DNA of 64,000 nt, taken from the NCBI GenBank assembly GCA_943787725.1, contig CALSNM010000001.1, positions 248,001 to 312,000 on the forward strand, read 5' to 3'. Position 1 is the stretch's first letter, and every line of letters starts with the position of its first letter. Positions 28,701 to 35,211 of the stretch are shown here, piece after piece. A model generated the notes under the pieces. That model saw nothing but the letters and a program-made list of their open reading frames with translations. It did not search any database and was not told the origin of the DNA. The stretch is from an uncultured Flavobacteriales bacterium. GTDB taxonomy: Bacteria > Bacteroidota > Bacteroidia > Flavobacteriales_D > Parvicellaceae. The position numbers were made by a program, and so were the translations under genes.

Positions 28701-29182
28701 TAGGTAAAATGTATGGTTATTTTGTTGAAGATTCCAGTTTCTTTCCTCTTTCAAATAACATTGACTTAAGGGATTCAATTAAGCAAATTACACTCGAAGA
28801 AAACATTGCAATGGTCACGTTTGAACAGATGATCAATGAAGGAGTTGCAGTACCAGTAAATAATCTGTTTTTTGAATCCAATAAATATGAATTACTTGAT
28901 TATTCTATACCTGAATTAAAAAGAGTGGCTAAGATCATCATCGAAAATAACCTGCATACAGAAATTAACGGACATACTGATAACATAGGAAATGATAAAT
29001 TGAATATGGAATTATCTATCAATCGTGCTAATTCTGTAAAAATTTTCTTAGTCGATCAAGGTGTTGATCCAGAAATACTAAAAATCATAGGACACGGAGA
29101 ATCCAAACCTGTTGCAAGTAATGATACAGATCAGGGAAGAAAGAAAAACAGACGAGTTGAGATCAATTTAATTAAAAAATAA
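25715..29182 (+). CDS. OmpA-family envelope protein with a von Willebrand A domain inside a PD40 propeller (cassette 4)
   Basis: An 1155-residue exported protein. N-terminal signal (KQILILSILAAFLVINIDGNAQ), then about 450 helical residues containing repeats of the type AYQAAVNTNTVAAFQNFIDTYPDA. PD40 beta-propeller blades begin near residue 480 (EYSPIISADNKSLYFCG). A von Willebrand A domain, about residues 607-810, follows (LIFLIDNTGSMQSC, AYKD, VIVCFTDAT), and then the propeller resumes (ERSPFLHPDMKTLYFSSDGQGG). A carboxypeptidase-regulatory-like domain comes next, then a C-terminal OmpA peptidoglycan-binding domain (INGHTDNIGNDKLNMELSINRA, GRKKNRRVEINL). It resembles PorE-type or gliding-associated OmpA proteins, with vWA as an unusual insert. 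It is intact. Confidence 0.85.
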   Translation: MPKLHKQILILSILAAFLVINIDGNAQQKYYHLLEKKKYNKVEKKAGKDLSKVSVTDTYHQTMLNHIHALLYSTRKFKKYNTEKAYEYMLVTQKLYANISDQKKIDKLQKKQINNSSLANNLQTICQKALDDAIEKNTIKNFQYYLDYYLRAELDKRHLATSKRNELAYQAAVNTNTVAAFQNFIDTYPDAIQIPEAIVNRNHLAFLNAQKINTVESFQTFIDTHPNAIDAPKAIIERDLLAFNNAKEKNTSVAYYNFMKKYPESEQYNKAFSLYEERQFYENTIYDNWVSYKDFLYDFPNNSWFSAAEDSIFQIGKRTDDLTTLEFCINNFSDSKRDTALLYYYEVYTLDGDLNTILSFYEKHNDYFLMEFKENDIATAELGDQLQLHLPYDYHDHDIYDKYIRTAAPKEKAFVALQRMISPYIKTKKWEKAIKIANEYLPLFNKRNKKILSLISILEKVDDNTIQIKSIGSRINSSSGKEYSPIISADNKSLYFCGKQRKDNIGGEDIYVAKNSSSGWSRAKLVKELSDSNTNNAPLCVSADGNEILLFHNGDIFSTNKTIEGWENNLKLNSLINTKYWEGDATISSDGNELIFIRSAQKFEAKYELIFLIDNTGSMQSCINGVKENIRNFISNLKDDELKIVKWNAKIIAYKDAISDRDSYYSFPFTDDEHTLYNQLARIYAEGGDDEPESTIESLFRAAKETKWDKDDEVIKVIVCFTDATNKKEISRKIRSKYGTINTKYLKKELDKKNINLFLFCQNDPDYTIISNFNHAHVTQYQNAINQLQNADYSLIMKSLSDKISLLANNVPINHGDRQLNGDIYVSHRDYLGNWSNPIPLGNKINTRYSERSPFLHPDMKTLYFSSDGQGGLGKLDVFKSTRLADSCWDCWSDPINLGKEINTTESDWGYKISTDGVKGYFSKKTSSNNNEDIYYLNIPAYLRPGFVATISGKLLDKENLPVSANIRWEDLETKKVIGISKSDPSDGSYFIVLPLGKMYGYFVEDSSFFPLSNNIDLRDSIKQITLEENIAMVTFEQMINEGVAVPVNNLFFESNKYELLDYSIPELKRVAKIIIENNLHTEINGHTDNIGNDKLNMELSINRANSVKIFLVDQGVDPEILKIIGHGESKPVASNDTDQGRKKNRRVEINLIKK

Positions 29183-29195
29183 ATTAATTAGAATT

Positions 29196-29249
29196 CTACA
29201 ACAAGGGCTAAAACAAATTGCATAACCTAGTTTAGCCAAATCGTTGAGG
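29196..29249 (+). other. attC-like site 4 (end of cassette 4)
   Basis: TTCTACAAC (29194-29202) is the reverse complement of GTTGTAGAA that opens cassette 4. Inner stem GGCTAAAAC / GTTTAGCC encloses AAATTGCATAACCTA. The site ends GTTGAGG. The inner hairpin is shared with sites 6 and 9. Confidence 0.8.
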
Positions 29250-29267
29250 ATTATTTAATCAATAAAA

Positions 29268-29843
29268 ATGGTAGAGCATAGATTAAAACTCACCGCGAAA
29301 AAACTAAAGAGATTAAAAGTTGATTTCGCGTTAAATAACAATAGTGTTCTTTTGCGAGGCACATCTTTATCTAAAGGATATATTTTCGTTACAATAATTC
29401 TACCAATAGTGGTTTTTGCTATTATTATAATTGGCTTGGGCATCATCATTCTCGCTCCAGAGTTTGAAAGAATTGTATTCCCAAAAATAATATTGTTTCT
29501 TCCATTGGTCTTGTTGTATTATGGTATAAAGAATATGATAAAGCTTAGGCAGAGCAAAAAATGTCAAGTTAATATTATGCCCGGAATGGCAATTTTAACA
29601 TATAAAAATAATGCTGATTTGGTTGTACCTATAGAGAAAATAAAAGAGTTGTCAATTAACATTGAAGAAAATGAGAGTGGTGTTATAGGTGGGATATATA
29701 TAACAAATAATGACCTTGAATCTTACTTATTGCTGAGTTTAATTGACAATAACGTAAAATATTTAAAAAATGATCTGGAATACATCAGAAGTACTTTTTT
29801 GATGATTTTAAATCTAGATAAAACTATTGCTAACAATGGGTAA
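29268..29843 (+). CDS. Two-helix membrane protein of unknown function (cassette 5)
   Basis: A 191-residue protein with a basic N-terminus, two adjacent transmembrane segments (FVTIILPIVVFAIIIIGLGIIIL and IILFLPLVLLYYGI), and a soluble C-terminal half (VNIMPGMAILTYKNNADLVVPIEKIKELSI) that could be a small PH-like sensor fold. I do not recognise the family. Its last codons (ANNG-stop) lie inside the next attC-like site: the AAC of the R''-type box is read as the codon for Asn. It is one of the few cassette products without an export signal. Confidence 0.65.
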   Translation: MVEHRLKLTAKKLKRLKVDFALNNNSVLLRGTSLSKGYIFVTIILPIVVFAIIIIGLGIIILAPEFERIVFPKIILFLPLVLLYYGIKNMIKLRQSKKCQVNIMPGMAILTYKNNADLVVPIEKIKELSINIEENESGVIGGIYITNNDLESYLLLSLIDNNVKYLKNDLEYIRSTFLMILNLDKTIANNG

Positions 29844-30059
29844 GCAACATGCTTCAAAGCAGAAAGGGAAAGAGCTGTCTGTTTACCCATAATATTTGCT
29901 AGCAGAGGTAATGAACTAAATTTACTTGCTGCATTCAAGTATCTGTATTTAATCGGATAAGCTTTTGTAAAAGAAATCAGGTATCAGAAGTACCGCAAAT
30001 ATTATTAACTTTGATATCATCGGATTGAGCATGCACGTTGCTTACACTAAACGTTATAT
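29828..30059 (+). other. attC-like site 5, long form (end of cassette 5)
   Basis: Arms CTAACAATGGGTAAGCAACATGC and GCATGCACGTTGCTTACACTAAACGTTATAT pair (GTAAGCAAC/GTTGCTTAC, then ATGC/GCAT) around a loop of about 170 bases. Unlike most sites its left box (TGCTAAC) does not match the start of its own cassette (GTTGAGG). The core opening the next cassette is GTTATAT. Confidence 0.6.
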
Positions 30060-30112
30060 GCAATTACGAATAAAATTTTTATCTTTACTATATCAAAACT
30101 AAAATTTAACAC

Positions 30113-30487
30113 ATGAAAAAACTACTACTTTTTGGAGCTCTTGCTTTTGGTTTGAATGCTTTTGGGCAAGTTGAGGCAGGTGTCTATTCTAACCAAGCTG
30201 GTCAAATACTTAAGATACAGAATCTAAGAGAATGCTGTTTCGATTATGAAGTAGAATGGGGTGTCAACGACAAATATGGTTGTAAATTTAGCGCTATGGG
30301 CACTGCAACATTCTCATCTACATCATCGGCTTATGATGGTGAAAATCCAGATTATGACTATGATGTCTCATTTTCCATAGAAGGCAAAGTGATAAGCGTA
30401 AGAGGCGGGCTCGGATATGTTGGCATGGACTGTGCTAAATTCAGTGATTTCGAAAGTGAATACTACTCTAATTTCAGAATGAAATAA
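30113..30487 (+). CDS. Small exported protein of unknown function (cassette 6)
   Basis: A 124-residue protein with a signal peptide (MKKLLLFGALAFGLNAFGQ) and a compact domain with four Cys (RECCFDYEVEW, KYGCKFSAMG, GMDCAKFSDF) and acidic/Tyr stretches. The Cys residues may form disulfides outside the cytoplasm. No family recognised. A strong terminator follows its stop codon, and the closing box ACATAAC lies about 50 bases downstream. Confidence 0.65.
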   Translation: MKKLLLFGALAFGLNAFGQVEAGVYSNQAGQILKIQNLRECCFDYEVEWGVNDKYGCKFSAMGTATFSSTSSAYDGENPDYDYDVSFSIEGKVISVRGGLGYVGMDCAKFSDFESEYYSNFRMK

Positions 30488-30502
30488 AAACACGAAAACT
30501 TT

Positions 30503-30533
30503 AAAAGCCCTTCAGAAATAATGGGCTTTTTTT
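30503..30533 (+). terminator. Rho-independent terminator after the cassette 6 gene
   Basis: AAAGCCC and GGGCTTT pair around a 12-base loop and run into seven T. An intrinsic terminator inside a cassette would limit read-through from upstream cassettes. Confidence 0.8.
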
Positions 30534-30538
30534 GAATC

Positions 30539-30714
30539 ACATAACAGCACCTTTACTCCACCACAGTTTCATTTTAACGAATTCATTTCCCTACAAGATG
30601 CGTCGATAGTATAGCGGCAAAACGTCAAGCACAATTAAAAACTAGCTCAGAATATGAATGAACATCATTCCTTATTATATCATCTAAACGGAACTTGAGA
30701 AGGTTTTGTTGGAG
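30539..30714 (+). other. Candidate attC-like site between cassettes 6 and 7
   Basis: ACATAAC differs at one position from the complement of GTTATAT, the core opening cassette 6. AACAGCACCTT at the left pairs with AAGGTTTTGTT at the right (9 of 11), and the site ends in GTTGGAG. The centre is long, about 150 bases, and not clearly folded. Confidence 0.45.
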
Positions 30715-30731
30715 AATATTTTTATGATAAT

Positions 30732-30985
30732 ATGAATCGTGTCATTGAGCAACTATACAAAGAAGTTCTTATAAATGATGGTAATACCTCTTTCAAAAAT
30801 TATCAATATGCTATATACAGATACAATAAAAATGTTTATATTATTATGAAAGTCATTTTAGATGAACCTTTGGATGTATTAAATCAAAATCAATAAGTAT
30901 AGAAGCTATAAATAATTTACTCAATAAAGAAGGTCATCTGATTAACATAAAACAGATTCAATTATTTGAATATGAATACTACTAG
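30732..30985 (+). pseudogene. Small frameshifted gene of unknown function (cassette 7)
   Basis: From ATG 30732 the frame reads MNRVIEQLYKEVLINDGNTSF ... VILDEPLDVLN and then stops. One base later the other frame continues SKSISIEAINNLLNKEGHLIN ... to TAG at 30985. Adding one T near 30886 restores a protein of about 84 residues. There is no signal peptide and no recognised family. It lies between GTTGGAG and TTCCAAC boxes, which match at six of seven positions. The rest of the 30.5-31.1 kb stretch holds no other gene I can support. Confidence 0.5.
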
Positions 30986-31051
30986 CTTAAAAAGAAAAAT
31001 TCCTTGAGAAAGTTTTATGATATTGTGTAATTAACGCAAATGTTTAATGCT

Positions 31052-31099
31052 TTCCAACAACACCTAAACCAAATTGCATAACTTGGTTTAACGTTAGCA
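31052..31099 (+). other. attC-like site 6 (end of cassette 7)
   Basis: TTCCAAC at 31052, inner stem CTAAACCAA / TTGGTTTAA around ATTGCATAAC, right end ACGTTAGCA. The site is 48 bases. GTTAGCA opens cassette 8. Confidence 0.75.
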
Positions 31100-31121
31100 A
31101 ACATTAGAAACTTAATACCTA

Positions 31122-31598
31122 ATGAAAAAAAGCATTAAAACCATTTTACTAATCACCACTACAATCTTGTTATCGTCAACTAACATTGTTTACAGTCAAA
31201 AAGAAAGCGTAAAAGATGTAGGGTTTTATAAAAATGCAATACATGGAAATGTCGGTATCGGCGGATTGTATTTAACGGCAAATGGATATTATGAGAGAAT
31301 GATAACCCAGAGCAGCAAAATCTTATCTTTTGTTAAGGTTGGTATTGGAGGATATTCGACATGGGGTGATGAAGGAAATTACATTCTTGGTCAATTTGGG
31401 ATTCTATCAGGCGCTAATAAACATCATTTGGAACTAGGTGCTGGACCTAGGTATGTAACAAACGGAAACATACAGGGATATGGTCCTTTTACTGCGACCA
31501 TAGGTTGGAGGATTCAAAAACCTGGAGGAAATTTCATATTTAGGCTGGGAGCGTCATGGCCTGAAGCAATATATGTTGGGTTAGGGTTTTCTTTTTAA
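31122..31598 (+). CDS. Exported protein, probably small outer-membrane barrel (cassette 8)
   Basis: A 158-residue protein with a signal peptide (MKKSIKTILLITTTILLSSTNIVYSQ). The mature part has alternating hydrophobic strands with Gly and aromatic residues (HGNVGIGGLYLTANGYYERM; FIFRLGASWPEAIYVGLGFSF). It ends in Phe, typical of an outer-membrane beta-barrel. It resembles the first protein of cassette 1 in type. Function unknown. Confidence 0.65.
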   Translation: MKKSIKTILLITTTILLSSTNIVYSQKESVKDVGFYKNAIHGNVGIGGLYLTANGYYERMITQSSKILSFVKVGIGGYSTWGDEGNYILGQFGILSGANKHHLELGAGPRYVTNGNIQGYGPFTATIGWRIQKPGGNFIFRLGASWPEAIYVGLGFSF

Positions 31599-31658
31599 AC
31601 CCGGCTAATTCCATTTATTGATTCTAAAATAAGTCAAATGAAAATAAATTAGAAATAT

Positions 31659-31725
31659 CGCTAACAATGCCTAAGTCACATTGCTTTGCTATCTTAAATC
31701 ACGTATTTTAGCTGAAACGTTATAG
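31659..31725 (+). other. attC-like site 7 (end of cassette 8)
   Basis: CGCTAAC pairs at six of seven positions with the GTTAGCA opening this cassette. AACAATGCCTAAGTCACAT and ACGTATTTTAGCTGAAACGTT form a looser stem. The site is 67 bases and ends in GTTATAG. Confidence 0.6.
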
Positions 31726-31858
31726 CCAATTTTAATAGAATGGATTTACAATGCTACTTTGTTCGTGGCATTTCAAAGAGGACGAAACGCAAGGAAAATT
31801 AAATGCTACCCGTTTAATAAACAGTATTGAACTCACCCCCTAAAAAACAAATAAACAC

Positions 31859-32665
31859 ATGCAACAACAAAAGGTGCTGCCAAAATATAAGAATGAAAGT
31901 GAGATAAAAAAACAAGATGATAAGAAACCTATTAATTTGTTCAACACGACATTAAAAAGCTTGATAGTTGGAAAATTAGTTTTAATCCTTGGCCTTAGCT
32001 CATCAATTACAACTTCCTGTAATTCAGAACATGGCAGGTCAGAAAACCCATCAATTTCAAGTTCCGAATACATATTTGGCATTGACATATCTCATCATCA
32101 AGGAAGAATTGATTGGAGTGAAATGAAAACTTCTCATCATCCTATTGAGTTTGTATTTATAAAAGCGACTGAAGGTAAAACTTTCAAAGATCCTAAATTT
32201 AAAGACAACTGGAAAAATGCTAAAAAATATAATTATATCAGAGGAGCTTACCACTTCTATAATCCAAATTCAAACTCCACAGAACAATTTGAAAATTTTT
32301 CAAATATGGTGAATCTTGAAAAGGGAGATTTTATTCCTATACTCGATATAGAAAAAGAGAGTAAGTTAGGTAGGGAAAATCTAAGAAAAGGGGTTTTAAA
32401 TTGGTTAAAACTCGCAGAACAAAAATATGAGGTAAAACCAATGATATATGCTGGTTTAACATTTTACCAAAGCACATTAAAAGGTTATGTTGATGAGTAC
32501 CCTTTATGGATTGCATGCTATTCCGATAAATACCGTTTAAAAAATGAAAAATGGACTTTTCATCAATTTACTGAAAATGTTAGGGTAAAAGGCATAGAGC
32601 CATTGGTAGATGGTAATGATTTTAAGGGAGAAATAGAGGATTTGAAGCAAATGTGTATAAAATAA
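31859..32665 (+). CDS. GH25-family lysozyme-like protein (cassette 9)
   Basis: Predicted muramidase of glycoside hydrolase family 25, cleaving peptidoglycan. The N-terminus has about 35 polar residues, a hydrophobic segment (SLIVGKLVLILGLSSSITTSC) with a possible lipobox, then the catalytic domain: FGIDISHHQGRIDW (first Asp), EFVFIKATEGKTFKDPKF, GAYHFYNP, FIPILDIEKE (catalytic DxE), PMIYAGLTFY, and PLWIACYSDKY near the C-terminus. Length is 268 residues. It may act on the cell wall of its own cell or of competitors. No immunity-type gene is evident next to it. Confidence 0.88.
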   Translation: MQQQKVLPKYKNESEIKKQDDKKPINLFNTTLKSLIVGKLVLILGLSSSITTSCNSEHGRSENPSISSSEYIFGIDISHHQGRIDWSEMKTSHHPIEFVFIKATEGKTFKDPKFKDNWKNAKKYNYIRGAYHFYNPNSNSTEQFENFSNMVNLEKGDFIPILDIEKESKLGRENLRKGVLNWLKLAEQKYEVKPMIYAGLTFYQSTLKGYVDEYPLWIACYSDKYRLKNEKWTFHQFTENVRVKGIEPLVDGNDFKGEIEDLKQMCIK

Positions 32666-32770
32666 TAAAATGAAAAATTACTCGTTCTATTCAGTATCTT
32701 AAGAGCATTCAACTCATACAGGAAAAGTCTTAATGGTAAATGATCCAGCTAATAAGTAAACATTTAAAGA

Positions 32771-32817
32771 ACACAACACAGTCTAAGTAGCATAAAAATC
32801 AATTAGAATAGTTGAGT
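32771..32817 (+). other. attC-like site 8 (end of cassette 9)
   Basis: ACACAAC-ACAGTCTAA pairs with TTAGAATAGTTGAG around a 19-base loop. The site is 47 bases. The left box does not match the GTTATAG that opens this cassette. GTTGAGT opens the next segment. Confidence 0.5.
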
Positions 32818-32834
32818 TGCAAAAACAGAAAGTT

Positions 32835-33125
32835 ATGAAATTATTGAAATCTCTATTTGCCGGAATAATGATTTGCCTAACTGTACTGTCATGCGATAAA
32901 GAAAATAGCAATCCAGATAATATTGAAATAACAGGAACAATTCAAAAACAAGGTATAACTTCTTATCAATACGGAACACATACTATATCGGGACATGCTT
33001 TAAGAAGCAATTCTGTGGACTTAGATAATTATATTAATCAAAATATAACTGTTGTTGGGTATAAAATTGAGGGATACCCAATTGATGGTGGACCTGACTA
33101 CATTGAAGTTGAAGAAATTAAGTAA
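32835..33125 (+). CDS. Small lipoprotein of unknown function
   Basis: From ATG 32835 the protein (96 residues) begins MKLLKSLFAGIMICLTVLSCDKE, a lipoprotein signal with lipobox VLSC. The mature part is short and polar (ITGTIQKQGITSYQYGTHTISG, ITVVGYKIEGYPIDGGPDYIEVEEI), resembling a small OB-like or beta-rich domain. The track start at TTG 32817 lies at the recombination site boundary and is rejected. Confidence 0.65.
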   Translation: MKLLKSLFAGIMICLTVLSCDKENSNPDNIEITGTIQKQGITSYQYGTHTISGHALRSNSVDLDNYINQNITVVGYKIEGYPIDGGPDYIEVEEIK

Positions 33126-33133
33126 AGTCTTAA

Positions 33134-33187
33134 ATAACCCTAGACTGATTCCGATAGTATCGGAACGCTATTTAGCCAGCCCGCTAA
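33134..33187 (+). other. Weak attC-like inverted repeat
   Basis: TTCCGATA-G-TATCGGAA is a perfect small hairpin extended by CTAGACTGA against TTTAGC-type bases, but the expected terminal GTT is missing (CGCTAACC follows). It may be a decayed recombination site. Confidence 0.3.
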
Positions 33188-33199
33188 CCAAAAATAAAT

Positions 33200-33670
33200 A
33201 TGAGAAGTTTAAACGAGGTAAGGATAGTAGAATTAAGACCAATTACTTTGGGACAAGTAATTCATAAAGGAGATTTTCAAGGGATAGGAAAAGCATACTC
33301 GAAATTGTCAAAATGGGCTAAGCAAAATGGATTGAACAACAAAAAAGTGAATAAAACTTTGACCATATATCAAAATGACATCAACGAAGTGGGTATTGAA
33401 AATCTTGAACAAAGGGCATCAATCATCCTTGATAAAAAATGTGAACCAAGTAATGAAGTAAGTATAATAGAATTTGAACCTGGGAAATGCGCGGTAAGAA
33501 GGTATGAACTAAACTCTTTCTTTGAATAGAAAAATGTTTGGACAGATATGAAAAAATATACTGATAATCATGAATTAGAATTCTCTATGACGGGCTCCTT
33601 TGAAGTCTATCAACCAAAACAGCATAACAAAACTGTTGTTGATATTTGTATTCCTTTGAAAAAGAGTTAA
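33200..33670 (+). pseudogene. GyrI-like/effector-binding domain protein interrupted by an in-frame TAG
   Basis: The N-terminal part (VRIVELRPITLGQVIHKGDFQGIGKAYSKLSKWAKQNGL) is a GyrI-like small-molecule-binding domain as found at the C-terminus of AraC-type regulators, here standing alone. The track ORF stops at TAG 33527-33529. The same frame then continues NVWTDMKKYTDNHELEFSMTGSFEVYQP ... VVDICIPLKKS to 33670, which is the expected end of the domain. This is a nonsense change rather than a frameshift, so the gene may be genuinely inactive. Reconstructed length is 156 residues. Confidence 0.7.
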
Positions 33671-33671
33671 A

Positions 33672-33758
33672 AAAACTTTGGCTATTCAAGGCGGTGGTTC
33701 TAATGTTAATACTAATAATAGAGCGCTTGGATATTCTTGTCGATGCATCAAGGATTGA
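33672..33758 (+). pseudogene. C-terminal fragment of a FISUMP-type domain
   Basis: The frame after the GyrI-like gene reads IQGGGSNVNTNNRALGYSCRCIKD-stop. The ending GYSCRCIKD is typical of the Fibrobacter-succinogenes major paralogous (FISUMP) domain. The remainder of the gene is absent, so this is a remnant, perhaps left by cassette deletion. Confidence 0.45.
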
Positions 33759-33842
33759 TGTTTTGACAGATTGTGTATTTTTGAAAATAATCTACATTAA
33801 TGGCACATTAATTGAAAAGTAAGGAACCTAATAAAATTATTT

Positions 33843-35116
33843 ATGAAAAAAAAACACTACAATTTTATTTGCATTAATCTTAGCTCTGATCACAATCAAA
33901 AATGCAACAGGACAGAACAATCAATGGTCCGCAATTAACAAATTTAGAAATTGCATGACCTCCATGCAATCTACAAATGATGAATTGACCCGATTCAATT
34001 ATGCCATGAATTACTTTTTGACTGAACACTCAACAACAATTCAATTGCAAGATGCTTGTCATTACTTATACAGTGATCAAAAGAAATATGAACTTGGCGT
34101 AGCAGCTTACCCATACATTATAGATAAAGATCATTTCTTTAATATCTATGACTCATTTACGAAATTCTCGTGGGCAATCAAACTATATCACAATACGCAA
34201 GAAAAACAACAGTTAACTGCATTAGCGAATGACTATCAGCTAAATATAAATCAAGACAACAATGCGATCTACGATCTGTTGATTCAGAAAGGTGATATGC
34301 TACTTTCAAACAATCAATTTGATGAAGCCTTGCTAATCTATCAGCAAGCGCTGGAAATAAAGCCATCAGATCAAGTTGTAATTGGCAAGATAAATGATGT
34401 TGCAACAATACAACAAGAGCTTGCTGCTATTCTTGAAGCTGAAAATCAGCTGAATGCTCAATTTGACTCTTATATACAACAAGGAGATGTTTTGTTATCG
34501 TCCAATAAGGTGGAAGAAGCTATTTCAATGTATGAGATGGCAATGGCATTAAAGCCTGGAGATGAAACAGCTTATCAGCGAATTAAAGAAGCAAATCATT
34601 GGAAAATGGAGCTTACAAATATGGTGGAAGAGGAAAACCAAAAATGGACGCAATACAACTTCCTAATGCAAAAAGGAGATATCCTCGTTTCTTCGAATAA
34701 GTTTGATGAAGCTGTAGCGGTATACCAACAAGCAAGTGCAATATTCCCTAGCGAACAAATGCCATATAGCAAAATTCAAGAAGCGAATCGTCTAAAACAA
34801 GAATTAGCAAATGCCAATGCAATCTGTACGACAAGTGAAAGTGAATTCAAAAACATCTTAACGAGCATTGATGACCAAACCTTTGCAGACGATCAAATGG
34901 AAATGGCGAAAAAAACACATTCAAAAGAAGTGTTTTACCATTGAGCAAATGAAGGAAATTGTGCCTATTTTCAGTATGGATGACGACAAGCTTAAAATGA
35001 TTAAATATCTATATAACTACTCCTATCAGCAAAACCGCTTTTATGAGTTCAGAAGCTTATTAACATTCAATAGCACTCAAAAAAAACTGGATGAGTTTTT
35101 AGTTAACAAAAACTAA
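33843..35116 (+). CDS. Secreted TPR-like protein with DUF4476 domain (two frameshifts)
   Basis: Reconstructed from the ATG at 33843 with one A removed from the nine-base A run after it: MKKNTTILFALILALITIKNATGQ, a signal peptide. Then come three TPR-like units (QKGDMLLSNNQFDEALLIYQQAL; QQGDVLLSSNKVEEAISMYEMA; QKGDILVSSNKFDEAVAVYQQA). The C-terminal DUF4476 domain (CFTIEQMKEIVPIFSMDDDKL, NRFYEFRSLLTFNS) is reached by removing one A from the seven-base A run near 34907. The track shows two fragments (33955-34944 and 34868-35116). Function of DUF4476 is unknown. Both breaks sit in A runs. Confidence 0.75.
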
Positions 35117-35145
35117 ATTCTGAAGAATTGGGACAATAACTACCT

Positions 35146-35196
35146 ACAAAACTTTCTAAACCAAAATGCATAACTTGGTTTATTCAATCGTTGTAA
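35146..35196 (+). other. attC-like site 9
   Basis: ACAAAAC ... TTTCTAAACCAA pairs with TTGGTTTATTCAATCGTTGTAA around AATGCATAAC, the same inner hairpin as sites 4 and 6. GTTGTAA opens the next segment. Confidence 0.65.
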
Positions 35197-35211
35197 TTCA
35201 TTCCAAAACAA

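Noticed and set aside
31859-32665. GH25 lysozyme as an interbacterial toxin with an immunity partner
   Set aside because: No immunity-like gene is next to it. The following lipoprotein is across a recombination site and shows no resemblance to lysozyme inhibitors that I recognise.
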